Source: Linanthus parryae
Taxonomy: Eukaryota > Streptophyta > Magnoliopsida > Ericales > Polemoniaceae
Assembly: GCA_023055425.1 (NCBI GenBank)
Contig: JALGPY010000006.1
Span: 90,741,935-90,805,934, forward strand
Length of the DNA: 64,000 bases
Reading direction: 5' to 3'
The position numbers and the translations under genes are program-made. The number at the start of each line of letters is the position of its first letter. Position 1 is the stretch's first letter. Under the pieces are notes generated by a model. The model did not search any database. It was given only the letters and a program-made list of their open reading frames with translations, and was not told the origin of the DNA. Positions 48,209 through 57,800 of this stretch are shown in pieces.

Positions 48209-48970
48209 ATGTCGGGTACAATGAAGATCGATAAACTCGGTGGGAGAAACAGTTTCAGTCTCTGGAAGATCAAGATGAAGGCATTATTAATACGCGATGA
48301 TATTTGGCTTCCTTTGGCGTCCAACAAGGGTAACGTGGACACAACCACCTCGGCGTATCTGAAGATGGAGGAGAAGGCGCTCGAAACGATCATGTTATGT
48401 CTGACAGACGACGTGCTCACATGTGTCACAGATCAGGAGAAGGCGGCTGCTTTGTGGGTCAAGTTGGAGGAACTCTACATGAAGAAATATGTGGCAAACA
48501 AGTTGATGCTCAAGCAACGTCTATTCGGGTTGCGAATGTCTGAAGGTAGGAAAATTAGTGATCACTTAGATGTTCTGAACACTATTATGCTTGAGTTGCG
48601 TAATAGTAAGGAGAAAATAAGTGATGAAGATGCGGCCTTAATTCTGTTGGTGCCGCTGCCTCCATCGTATGAGGGTTTCGTGCAATCTTTTTTCATTGGT
48701 GGGAAAGATACGATAACCCTATAAGAGGTTAGATATGCTCTTCATACCAGGAGTATGAGGCACAAGGCTGCATGTTAGGGTTCAGGTGACCATCATGTTT
48801 CTGGTTTATTGGTTAAAGCTGGAAAAAGGTAAGGGATACAAGAGGCTGCAGGATCTAGTTTACCACAGGACGTCTGTGCATACTGTAAGGAGAAAGGTCA
48901 CTAGAAGAGGGAGTGTCCCAAGGCGAGTCGGGCATCTGTAGGTTTCGCTGCAGGTGGAGGGACCTCCTCG
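48209..48970 (+). pseudogene. TR-GAG gag (UBN2 domain plus zinc knuckle)
   Basis: The most likely start is ATG at 48209 (MSGTMKIDKLGGRNSFSLWK), since the upstream Met at 48143 lies in the LTR. The UBN2-type capsid core runs to about 48720 (TDQEKAAALWVKLEELYMKK, KQRLFGLRMSEGRKISDHLD, LPPSYEGFVQSFF), the style of Tork/Tnt1-like Copia gag. The first stop (TAA at 48722) sits where relatives have Glu in the TLEEV motif. After it the frame continues with EVRYALHTRSMRHKA and a CX2CX4HX4C knuckle (CAYCKEKGHxKRECP), whose Trp codon is TAG. This gag is therefore truncated before its nucleocapsid part. Confidence 0.82.
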
Positions 48971-49387
48971 GAGGACGACCTATTTCTCTGAGCCCCTTGG
49001 GGGCGGTTCTGGGCTCCTGGCATGGAGCATCTAGCGCGTGAGATCTATGGCACGCGAATCGGATTCTGGTTCTAGGCGCGAAAAGGTTTATGGCGCGCAC
49101 TAGGGTTTTAGGCGCATCTGAGGCATACGGGCGCATCTGGAATGACAATTTGTGGCACTCGTCATCGATGCATCTGGTCTGGGTGACATCGGGGCACTTG
49201 TCATGGTGCACTGGTTCTGGCGCTGTTTGGAGCGCATCGGGAATGCATTCGGTCCTGCTTTCTCATTGAATGTATTCGATTCTGGTTCTAGGTGGAGGCG
49301 TGCTCGTTTTAGACTCAGGGAGACGCATCTATTTCAGGTTCAAGAGAAGCATCAGTTCTGATTCGGGATTGCTGAGATGATTCAAGT
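48971..49387 (+). other. TR-GAG non-coding interior with degenerate GCGCATCTG-like repeats
   Basis: GC-rich DNA unlike its AT-rich surroundings. Loose repeats of GGCGCATCTG and GGTTCTGG recur (for example near 49009, 49067, 49111, 49129 and 49171). No coding sequence is convincing. The 118-aa ORF on the minus strand (48855-49211) lies across the repeats and the knuckle and looks like chance. Confidence 0.5.
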
Positions 49388-49827
49388 CAAGGTGGAGATT
49401 TGTTAAAGTTTGACTTGAAATCATTTTTGTTAACAACTTTGGGTCCAAGCAATCAAAGGCAATTAAGAATTGATTTGTCAAAAGTCAAAGATATTGACTT
49501 GGCTTTGGAGACAAACAATCTGTGGCGGCATATGTGCTTTGGCACTATATGTAAAGACATGCTTTGGTTGTAATAGTTAGTCAGAGAACAGTCAGTAGCA
49601 ACAAATGAACAAACACGACAGAGAGAAAAGAAACACTAGCATAGTTGTGAGTTTTTTTTTTGAGTGTGTGTTCACGGTTGTAATCGGGTTTCGGATTTGT
49701 TTCTCTCAATAAATCGGGTTCGGGTTGTGTAGGAGCTAGTATTTAAACTAGCAATCCACGTTAAATTTCTTGTCTCTCGTTCTTCATTTTTCATTATCGT
49801 TCTTGCTTGATACCCGAATTCATAACA
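49388..49827 (+). repeat. 3' LTR of the TR-GAG element with its PPT
   Basis: The LTR is 49401-49827 (427 bp), starting TGTTAAAGTTTGAC and ending CATAACA. It is preceded by the purine tract AAGGTGGAGATT (49389-49400). It is the same length as the 5' LTR with scattered point differences. Confidence 0.88.
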
Positions 49828-49874
49828 AATACCTATTTCATAATATATATATATAAAAAAAAAAAAAAAAAAAA

Positions 49875-50083
49875 TCTCATCGGCAGCCTACAAGAGGTGC
49901 AAGTGGTCTACACCCCACGAAAAAGAAACAAATGCACGGACATATTTGCAAAGCAGGAACTAGAGATAGATAGTTATAAATGTGGCACTACATTATTCTC
50001 ACTTGGGCCTGCCATGTAATCCATGAGGATATTTTGGGGCTTACAGCCCAGTAACAAAATTTGGTCTTCCCCAAAAAAAAAAA
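49875..50083 (+). pseudogene. 3' end of a second LINE (RNase H tail, 3' UTR and A-tail)
   Basis: Right after the first LINE's poly-A comes the reading SLQEVQVVYTPRKRNKCTDI, then FAKQELEI, with a stop at 50017-50019. This is the typical end of a LINE RNase H (VxxxPRxxNxxADxLAK). A short 3' UTR follows, ending CCCCAAAAAAAAAAA at about 50083. The first LINE therefore appears to have inserted into, or landed beside, an older LINE. Confidence 0.65.
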
Positions 50084-50385
50084 TTAGGAGAAAAATACAT
50101 TTTTGCTCAAGCTCTTACATATTATTGAGAGGTTAAATAGTAACATTTTTTTTAGAATGTTAAACAACATGTTAGATCGAGGAAGTGAAGGCTGAGCGCA
50201 AGAAGCCAAGAAGAGAGCGTTCTCTAATGACACACTCTGCCACGTGCGTGCTGAGCGAGAGAGACTTCCAGTCGAAGGGGCGTGCAATATCAAGAACCTT
50301 CCCGAATCTCCCTTCGTCTCAAATCCTCCAACGTCGTCAGAAGCGAACTCATTCCGTACAAATATTTTTAAGAATCCAGTGAATC
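50084..50385 (+). promoter_or_regulatory. Upstream region of the GID8-like pseudogene
   Basis: No gene. A G-box (CCACGTG) lies near 50240-50246, about 140 bp before the ATG. A purine-rich stretch (50170-50220) and a leader-like region rich in CCTTC follow. Whether this is the original promoter cannot be told from sequence alone. Confidence 0.35.
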
Positions 50386-51117
50386 ATGGACGTCGACCCT
50401 CGACAGTACGAAAACATCGTTATCAATGAGAATGAAATTCACAATATTGTCCTATCATATCTTGTGCACACTTGCTATGAAGGTCGTGTTGAGTCATTTA
50501 TTGCTTGTACTGGGATTGATCAACCAGCATGTTTACGCCAAGATGTGGAGAAGAGGAAACAAATCTATCACTGTGCAATAGATGGAAATGCTCTGAAGGC
50601 CATTGAACTGACAGAGCAGCTTGCACTAGAATTGTTCGACAAGAATAAGGACTTGCACTTCGATGTTCTGAGCCTTCATTTTGTTGAGCTTATCCGTTCG
50701 AGGAAATGGTGAGAACATAAGCAATAATTACCTAAATCTTGCTAACTCTTCATCTCTTTTGCTAAAGTTCACATTTCTTTGGCAGAACAGAAGCTTTGGA
50801 GTTTGCTCAAGACAAGCTGACTCCTTTCGGCAAAGAGCCAGAATATGTAGTGAAGCTCGAAGATTTCATGGCGTTACTAGCTTACTATGAGCCAGAAAAG
50901 TCTCCAATTTTTCATTTGCTTAGCTTGGATTATCGGCAGCTTGTGGCTGATAACTTCAACAGAACTATTCTTGCAGCGAATGCCAACTTACCCAGCTATT
51001 CAGCAATAGATGGAAAGGCTGGTACAGCAGACTACTGTGGTTGGACAATGCTTGAATCAAGAATCTGGCAAGGATGTAGTGACCACATTTTCACTGAAGG
51101 ATTTCTTGAAGAGCTAG
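50386..51117 (+). pseudogene. GID8/RanBPM-like LisH-CTLH-CRA gene, broken
   Basis: The only host-type gene. Exon 1 (50386-50708) encodes MDVDPRQYENIVINENEI and continues through a LisH motif (IHNIVLSYLVHTCYEGRVES), then a CTLH segment (KRKQIYHCAIDGNALKAIEL) to SLHFVELIRSRK. The intron is 50709-50785 (GTGAGA...TTTGGCAG). Exon 2 resumes with TEALEFAQDKLTPFGKEPEY and a CRA segment (KLEDFMALLAYYEPEKSPIF, FHLLSLDYRQLVADNFNRTI). Plant proteins of this family are scaffold subunits of the GID/CTLH ubiquitin ligase. Two lesions are visible. The codon split by the intron becomes TG|A, a stop where the family has Cys. A 4-base insertion near 51006 shifts the frame before the conserved end (MERLVQQTTVVGQCLNQESG to FSLKDFLKS, stop 51115-51117). 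Size and start match the family. Confidence 0.82.
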
Positions 51118-51464
51118 ATGGTAGGGGGTGGTACAACGATGCTGATTCAGAATTTGTGATGGTAGAATGCTTGGTTTTACAGAGGCCACACTGTTGGTTG
51201 GTCATAATCATTCATGCTTGCCCATGTTGTAGAAAGCTTTCTTTCTTGCGCATTCGAATTTTCACCATTTGTGTGCTCTTGCAATTCATGAAGGTATCAT
51301 TGGCTTCAACAGATGGGCAATTGGTCTTTTTTGCATAGCAAGACCATAGTTGATTGACTCGCGCAATACTGCTTGTAAATGGTTGTGTATCATGGAGAGT
51401 TTTGGCGCGTATTTGATTGTTGGTAATTAAAAAAAAAAAAGGTGAAGGCTGGACAACACAAGTA
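51118..51464. other. 3' flank of the GID8-like pseudogene
   Basis: No gene. It probably holds the former 3' UTR. A 12-A run starts near 51429. The long reading of exon 2 past 51117 in the shifted frame is not conserved. Confidence 0.4.
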
Positions 51465-51724
51465 CTTCCTCAATGACGTTTCTTTCTCATCACTTTGATA
51501 TTTTCACTCGTAATTACATAATTTTAACCTAGTGATTTGGCTAGCGAAGCGATATAATTTTTGGATAATTGTTTCATGGTGTTGTAGATTAACTTGTACT
51601 CTACAACACCATGAAAAAATTACCATAAAATTGAATCGTTTTGTTATTAAAATCACGGGTCAAAGTGACTCCACTGAATAGTGGTAAAAGTCAAAGCGAT
51701 AAGAAAGAAGCGTTATGGAGGAAG
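51465..51724. mobile_element. Stowaway-like MITE (foldback, 260 bp)
   Basis: The two halves are reverse complements over nearly their whole length. The left end CTTCCTCAATGACG matches the right end in reverse complement, CTTCCTCCATAACG. The centre is a perfect 17-bp stem (51572-51588 with 51600-51616, starting TTTCATGGTGTTGTAGA) around an 11-base loop. A TA precedes the left end. Stowaway ends (CTCCCTCCGT) and TA targets are similar. There is no coding capacity, and the right-hand TA is mutated to TC. Confidence 0.7.
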
Positions 51725-52145
51725 TCCTTGTTTGTTTAAGAGTTTCACCTGGCACATTTAAATAAGATTTTTTTAGATAACTGTGGTGTCTGACCAGTTT
51801 ACGCACACTTCGACTAAATCTATGGGCCCACGGAGTACCAAATACCTCGACTAAAATCCACGGGTCCACGGGGCCGCGAAGATTATTGGTCGTCTTGGGC
51901 CGATTGAACCAAATTCATGAGTCCACGGTTACCCAAGAACTATTTGTCATCGTAGTGTTTGAACATAAAAACCTTAAAGAGAACAAACTATTAAGTCTCA
52001 AACCCCACTCATTAGACCAACTCCTTTGAATTATTTTATCTATAATTTTTTTTTTGAAATACTTTATGTATAATTAAACTAATCCTAATATGCACAATTT
52101 ACGTATAATATAACTAATTTATACAATAAACATGTACAAATAAGT
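51725..52145. other. Non-coding region with repeated CCACGG phrases
   Basis: No gene. Around 51790-51930, phrases such as CTTCGACTAAATCTATGGGC, CTCGACTAAAATCCACGGG and GAGTCCACGG recur. This resembles a repeat widespread in plant genomes, but I cannot define its ends. Confidence 0.35.
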
Positions 52146-52149
52146 CATA

Positions 52150-52231
52150 CCCGAACAAGCCATTTGGCCCAGTAGTCAGGGGCCCCAAGACAGTTCATCT
52201 GGAGGTCTCGAGTTCGAGAATCCAAGCGGAT
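52150..52231 (+). mobile_element. SINE-like fragment, tRNA-derived head
   Basis: A box-A-like TGGCCCAGTAG at 52165-52175 and a box-B-like AGTTCGAGAATCC at 52211-52223, spaced as in a tRNA gene. It does not fold into an intact tRNA and is directly followed by a Tourist-like MITE, so its 3' part is missing or displaced. Confidence 0.5.
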
Positions 52232-52660
52232 AGTGGGCTTGTTTGGATGAGAGGAAGTAGAGAGGAAAGGAAAAGTCAAAAATCCGATATACGCGGTCAA
52301 ACCTCTTCAAACAAAGTAAAAACCCGGATTTCCGCCAAAAAATCCGGTATTCCGGTTTGAGATCCGGATTTCCGGATTTTCAGCCGGAATTCAGGGTTTT
52401 GTGGCGGAAATCCAATTTTTTTTATTTGAATCTCCGGAGTTTTAAGGTATTTTCTGGGTATAGTTATTCAAATGTGTGTTGGTTCAATGGTTAAATAGTT
52501 AAATTCTTTGCATGAGGTCACTAGTTCAAATCTTACAACCTCAAAAATATTATTTTTTTTCCAATAATCTACAATAATCCACCGCATCCAAACACTACAG
52601 ATAAAAGGAGCTTTTAAGCTCAGCCTCTCATTTATTTCAGCTCATCCAAACAACCACAGT
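52232..52660. mobile_element. Tourist-like MITE (52235-52657) with AGT flanks
   Basis: Terminal inverted repeats GGGCTTGTTTGGATGAG (from 52235) and, in reverse complement, GTGGTTGTTTGGATGAG (to 52657), flanked by AGT on both sides (52232-52234 and 52658-52660). The TIR resembles the GGSCNTGTTTGG type of PIF/Harbinger MITEs, though AGT is not the usual TWA target. The interior has at least seven CCGGA/TCCGG motifs (52323-52440) and holds a SINE-like head. Confidence 0.6.
52470..52550 (+). mobile_element. SINE-like tRNA-derived head inside the MITE
   Basis: Box-A-like TGGTTCAATGG (52480-52490) and box-B-like AGTTCAAATCTTA (52523-52535) at tRNA spacing, followed by an AT-rich tail with a T run. 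It looks like an old Pol III-type SINE inserted in the MITE. No intact tRNA fold. Confidence 0.5.
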
Positions 52661-53049
52661 ATAGATTAGTGTAGATTATTAGGATTATTATGAGGGTAAA
52701 TGACAAAAACCACCCCTGTGGTATGGGGAAATACCGAATCACTACCCTGTAATTTGGGAAATACCAAAAACCACCCCTCTGTTAGTCCAAACTTGTGTCA
52801 CATACAACCCCTGCATCCAATTTCGTCCAATCAACCTATGAAGTGCATATCAAACATTATATTTTTGACACTTTGGCCCTTTACAATAATTGAAATTATT
52901 TTCCCCAACATTTTAAATAAATAACCAAATGATCTATCATAGCTCTTCCTACTTCCTTCTTCAGTCATCTTCTTCCTCCTCCACCCATCCACACTGCCAA
53001 CAAACTCAATTCAACGAATACCCTGAACCAATACATCTCATCGACAAAT
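52661..53049. other. Non-coding region with MULE-like terminus
   Basis: GGGTAAATGACAAAAACCAC near 52693 and a second CCAAAAACCACCCCT near 52764 form an internal repeat of a type seen at ends of Mutator-like elements. Only one end is visible. No gene. Confidence 0.35.
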
Positions 53050-53596
53050 AATTCCATTGAAAAATCTGCCCCTGGACTTGAATATCACAACCTTCCACAA
53101 CCAGTGCCACCCAACTCCATTCAAAGCCCAATAACCCCCAAAATCATAAGCAAAAATACAAGAGGGGAGATCGGAGGAACCGATACAAAACCCAGTAACA
53201 GACACACAAACTGACAAGTCCCTGTTCTGGTTCTCTTCGCCGGCGGTGTGAATCCGCCGGCCGTTCTCTGTTCTCAAATCAACGACGAAGAAAAACGGGA
53301 AAGCTGGAAAAAATTGAAAGGAAATAAAAGATACTGTTCATTCGTTCGCAAAAACTTGTTACAACTGATACCCCCCTTTATACAGAAGGAGGGTGGAAAA
53401 TGCAACTAACAACAAGTGCTGGTAACTAGGTGTAGAAAAGTAAAATAGGTAACGGTCGCTGACAAGGATGAACACGTAGGCGAAGATGACACGCTCCCCT
53501 CCAATAGCATGATGCACGTAACCCATTCCGGAACAACGTCGTTACCCTTATTGAAATAACCCAACGGTAAAAGAAGGAACGGTCGAGATCATGACA
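53050..53596 (-). repeat. 3' LTR of the second Reina-type Gypsy element, outer end uncertain
   Basis: The minus strand starts TGTCATGATCTCGACC at 53596, directly after the purine tract AAGGGAAAGGGAC (53597-53609), the 3' PPT. A TATA box (TATAAAGG on the minus strand) lies at 53375-53382. The far end cannot be fixed because the partner LTR is absent; 53050 is an estimate. Confidence 0.65.
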
Positions 53597-53625
53597 GTCC
53601 CTTTCCCTTGAAATTTTCCATGTCC

Positions 53626-54670
53626 TCATGGAAAGAGAGAAGGAAATTGGGAACGGACTAAAACCTCGTCCTCCCACGTACCCTCCTCGGGTACAGTATC
53701 AGCCCAATGCACCAACACATGTGGAATAGGAACACTGTCTCGCATGACAGTCCTGTGGCTGAGAAGAGCGAGGGGTTTAGTAAGGAGCTGCCCGTCAGGA
53801 CTCTGAAATGGCAATGTCTGTTGAGCCTCAGTGTGGTTTCCCAGCTTCTTCTTGAGGAGAGAGACATGGAAGACTGGATGCATTTTAGCATGTGGAGGCA
53901 AGGCCAATTTATAAGCAACTTTTTCCACCTTCTCAAGTATTTGGAAAGGCCCATAATATTTAGCTGATAGCTTGTGAGCTCTAGAGTGCTGGAGAGAGCT
54001 TTGTTTATGTGGTTGCAGCCTGAGGTAAACCCAATCCATGATCTCAAAGGTCCTCTCTGATCTGTGCTGGTCAGCAAAGCATTTCATCCGGGCTTGGGCA
54101 TTCTTCAAATTGTCTTGTAACAGTAGAATCACCTTATGCCTATCTTGCACAAACTTGTTGACCTCTTCACTAGGTGAGTTGTTCACTTGGTGGAAGCTGA
54201 GTTGAGGAGGGGGTAACCATATAAAGCAAATAAGGGGGTGCTCTGCAAGCTGGTGTGGTAGTTGGTGTTATACCAGTATTCTGCCAATCCCAACCATTTA
54301 ATCCACCTGTGCGGTATATCACTGGTAACACACCTAATATAGGTTTCTAGACATTGGTTCACCCTCTCTGTCTGGCCATCGGTTTGGGGGTGATAGGCAG
54401 TGCTGTGGATCAATGTGGAATTTAAGAGGTTGAAGAGTGTTTGCCAAAAAACACTCAAGAAGATGGGATCTCTATCTGAGAGCAACGTAGTACGTAGACC
54501 ATGTAATTTGTGGATATTGTCAAAAAATACCTGAGCGACTACTGCTGCAGTAAAGGGGTAGGTGAGAGCAATGAAATGGGCATACTTGGTGAGTCTATAA
54601 ACCACCACCAAGATGGCTTCCTTCCCATTTGACTTGGGTAATCCAACTATGAAATCCATACTGATATCAG
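53626..54670 (-). pseudogene. Reina-type chromovirus integrase and chromodomain, 5' part displaced
   Basis: The first open block (54670 down to 54183) is integrase core: DISMDFIVGLPKSNG, ILVVVYRLTKYAHFIAL, HKLHGLRTTLLSDRDPIFLS and STAYHPQTDGQTERVNQCLE. After a one-base deletion in a C-run near 54207-54213 the frame continues at 53626-54186 with the integrase tail (KCFADQHRSERTFEIMDWVY, YYGPFQILEKVEKVAYKLAL, HPVFHVSLLKKKLG). It ends in a chromodomain (HVLVHWADTVPEEGTWED), which in chromoviruses directs integration to marked chromatin. The Angela-like LTR at 54671 interrupts the core just before the first catalytic block, so RT and gag lie outside the window. Confidence 0.87.
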
Positions 54671-56235
54671 TGTTGGAAGTGTGCCCTAGAGGCAATCACT
54701 TAATTGTGACATTTATGGATTTACGATTCATTATGTTATCGATATGGAGATATGTTAACATGAATGGATTCCTTAGAATATAAGTGTTATATTCTTAAAT
54801 ATCCCTAGTCGATTATAATGATTAATAGGACAATCATCTATAGACTAGTATGGGGTTTGATTGATATGGAGATATCATGATCCAACACATGGGTATGCAT
54901 TAGGAGTAATGGCATACTGGATTGACCCATCTCCGAGAAGGCTACATACACGTTATGTTAAGTCACAAGCGCTTCTCGCGGTGCAACGGTATTGTCATCC
55001 TTGGACTTGAAGTCGCTAGATATTCTAGTTGTGGATTATTGTGATTTTGGTAGCGTTAAACACTACACCGTAACTGGGTAGTTATAAAGGCGTGTACTGG
55101 ATACAATAAGAAGCAATCTTAGAGATCGTAGTGGACGTAGATAAAATTTGTCCCTCCCACATAACGGGAGCAAATATCCTAGGCCACTCGAGGGATAGTG
55201 CTTATAGAATGTCTGGCCAGACTCTAATAAATCAATATGGGATATTGATGTTATTTGCACGAATAAGGCTATTCCCATGGATCGAGAAACTATGGATTGG
55301 ATATACGAGTGTACTTGTATGCCTCGTGTCCAATCCGGATATTGGGACAAAGGGATGAGACAATTACTTGCACAAGGTTTGTCATGATGACTATTCTATT
55401 TGTTGGCTAGAATGGATGTCTTGCTAGAGGCCGCTCCATATTAGTAAATAGTTACTACCAACTAAATAGAACCTATGGGGTCACACGCCATATAGGGGTG
55501 AACTAGACTTGGGAATTAATTAATATGATTAATTAATTAATTAAAAGGATCAAATTGCAACAACTTGCTAACTTAGTAGGACTAATATGCAAGTTGGACT
55601 AATCCATGTATAGACATGATTAGGATATGCCAAGGTGGCCTAATTCATGTAGATACATGATTAGGATTAATTTCCAAAAAGAACTAATCCATGTATTGAC
55701 ATGATAAGGACTATTTTTGTAAAAAGGGACTAATCCGAACTTGAGTAGGATTAGGAGAGGGGTTCTTTATGTAGTAGGACAAGGAGTTGTTGGACTATAT
55801 AAAGAACACTCCTAGCTTATTTTTCTCTCTACACACATACACATCTATATGATAGAGTAGGAGAGAATAAAGCAAGGAGAGAGAGCAAGTCCCAAAAGAG
55901 GGCCGAACCCTCCATTGGGACCGCCCCCTATCCGTCGGCCTACAAGGAGGAGCCGCCCCACCTCGGTGCTCCATTGTTGCGTGATTCTTCTTCCTCTTCC
56001 TCTTTCCGGGCTAGCACCAAGGATTGGAAGATCTAGATCTCACCTCTATGCATGGATCAACCGTAGAGACGTGACACAATTCGCGTTTGAAGTCATCAAA
56101 GGAAAAACCCTAAGGTGTGTTATTGATTTCTTCCCTTACCATCGTTATGTCTCTTGACTTGTGATCCTGGGAGGGTTTTGCATGGTTTATGATTGTTTGT
56201 ATTTCCGTTGCGCATCCATGAATCAAAACCCTACA
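54671..56235 (+). repeat. 5' LTR of the right Angela-like element
   Basis: 1565 bp, TGTTGGAAGTGTGCCCTAGA at the start and ...AAAACCCTACA at the end. A TATA box (CTATATAAAG) lies at 55795-55804, after which transcript leader sequence begins. The flanking pentamer on the left is ATCAG. The LTR at 1270-2692 is the same family. Confidence 0.9.
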
Positions 56236-56236
56236 G

Positions 56237-56250
56237 TGGTATCAGAGCCA
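56237..56250 (+). promoter_or_regulatory. Primer binding site, initiator tRNA-Met
   Basis: TGGTATCAGAGCCA, a perfect match to the standard plant initiator-Met PBS, one base after the LTR. Confidence 0.92.
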
Positions 56251-57800
56251 CAGGTCGTAGAGCATAAACGTGGTTTATGTGTTACTTTTTGATAGTTTTA
56301 CACCTTAAATTGATTGTTTATCGCGTAAAACAAGACAAATAAAGCATGGGATGCAATTTGTCAATAATCCATCATAACAAGATCTAATTTTTTCATCGGA
56401 TGCATGAATTAGTGAGTTTGAGAAATTTTAGGATCTTAGATCTAGGGTTTGGGCATCCTTGGGGAAGAAGGAGTTCTTCCAAAACAAGGAAACAACCAAA
56501 CTTGGGCACCAAGCAAGGGAGTTGTTTTGGGTTCGGCCCCCCTAGAAGGACCGCCCCTCTTGCTTGCCGCCCGAGTCTTGGCCGCCCTAGGGGCCGGGGC
56601 AGTCCTAGCCCACGGCCTAGCCGCGTGGGCTAGGGGCCGGCCGGCCCTAGGGCCTTGCGGTTCACCTTTATGGGCCCGGGCAATTTGATTGTTGGGCCCA
56701 TGGACCGTTTTAACCCTAGAAAATCCTAAAATCAATTAAAATTTACCAAGCGCGTTAAAATTGGATTTTAACTGTTTATGTGCAAATCGCATGGTGATTG
56801 GATATGGCCTTAGGATGTGGTTTGATGTGGATGTTTAATTTTGTGGTTTGATTTACGGCCTGCGAGCTTATCAATTAATTGTAATAATTAATTAGGGTTT
56901 TATGGCCTGCGTGTCATTTTTTCTCAACTTGTGAGATTTATTTTATTTAGTATAGAAGTTAGCTAGAGCTAGATAAAGTAGATTGTTAGCCAAGATTGAA
57001 GAAAAGAAGCCCAAAGCCAAAAGGAGCCATAAAAGATGGAGCATGGAGCATGGAGCATTCCACATGACTATGAAGGATGGACCAAAAAATGAAGACGCAT
57101 GGAGATGTGTTTGCTTTTAGGGTTCATAGATAATTACATTGGCTTGGAATTATCTTAGTCTAGAAAAAGGCCATATTCACATCACGTTTTATTTTGTTTT
57201 GTGGTTGTTTATTTTATTGTCTTATTATTTTGTGGTTGGTGTATGGATGATGCATGCAATTAGGATAATAAGATAATTAGACAACCCGGATCTATTATTT
57301 GGAGTTGTGCCCAAACTCAAATAGATAGATTAGTTGATATGGATCAACAAAAACAATTAAATTGAATTTAAAAATCCCTCAAAATTCAAATATTGTGTTC
57401 TTGCCTTCTCGTTATTTAAACACTCATTATCATCATTATTTATCAAGTTCGTGCGTGCCAAAGCATGGCGACTTGGTTCATAATGATGAAATGCGATGGC
57501 ACAAGCTAGTAATGTGCAATTGTTTAAATAAGAGGTTGAACACAACTAGGCTATTAATATGATTAAAACCTAAAGACAATCAATTGGGATTATCCATACG
57601 GATGGATAAATAAGGAGTTATTTGCCCAATTGAACCAAGAGTTGCATAAGGGATGCAATTGAAATTGTTCCTACCTAAAGTAGTCAAATTATGGGTGACT
57701 TGCCAAAGCAAGCTCATAAGGAGATGAAACATGGATCTTGGCCCGCTAGAAAATATAAGGATATTTTCCGCATTAATATCTTGAGGGTTATTAATCCGAA
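56251..57800 (+). other. Untranslated leader of the right Angela-like element
   Basis: No coding sequence is convincing. The block 56530-56680 is strongly GC-rich (GGCC, GCCCTAGGG). The rest is AT-rich. The same leader occurs on the minus strand at 1-1255. Confidence 0.6.

Larger units (their letters stand above)
47732..49832 (+). mobile_element. Gag-only LTR retrotransposon (TR-GAG type), with AATAC target duplication
   Basis: A complete small element of 2091 bp (47737-49827) flanked by AATAC at 47732-47736 and 49828-49832. It consists of LTR, Met PBS, a gag ORF with a zinc knuckle, about 390 bp of non-coding DNA, a PPT, and LTR. It has no protease, integrase or RT, and the space between knuckle and PPT is too short for them, so it depends on another Copia element for replication. 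Plants contain such gag-only non-autonomous elements. It lies in the LINE 3' UTR. Confidence 0.85.
43650..49874 (+). mobile_element. L1-type LINE with RNase H and 20-A tail, interrupted by a TR-GAG element
   Basis: A plant L1 retrotransposon on the plus strand. The order is ORF1 C-terminal part (43680-44144), AP endonuclease (44148-44973), reverse transcriptase (about 45000-46500), zinc-binding domain and RNase H (46717-47674), and 3' UTR to 47736. The 3' UTR resumes at 49833 after the 2091-bp LTR element and ends in 20 consecutive A at 49855-49874. The 5' end is probably truncated inside ORF1 at about 43650. I could not find a target duplication. Stops and frameshifts show it is inactive. 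Confidence 0.82.

Noticed and set aside
52150..52231. Functional tRNA gene
   Set aside because: A and B boxes are present but no cloverleaf with a proper acceptor stem can be formed.
52690..52940. Mutator-like terminus (AAATGACAAAAACCACCCC)
   Set aside because: Only one end is visible and no 9-bp duplication was found. Kept only as a remark in the non-coding entry.
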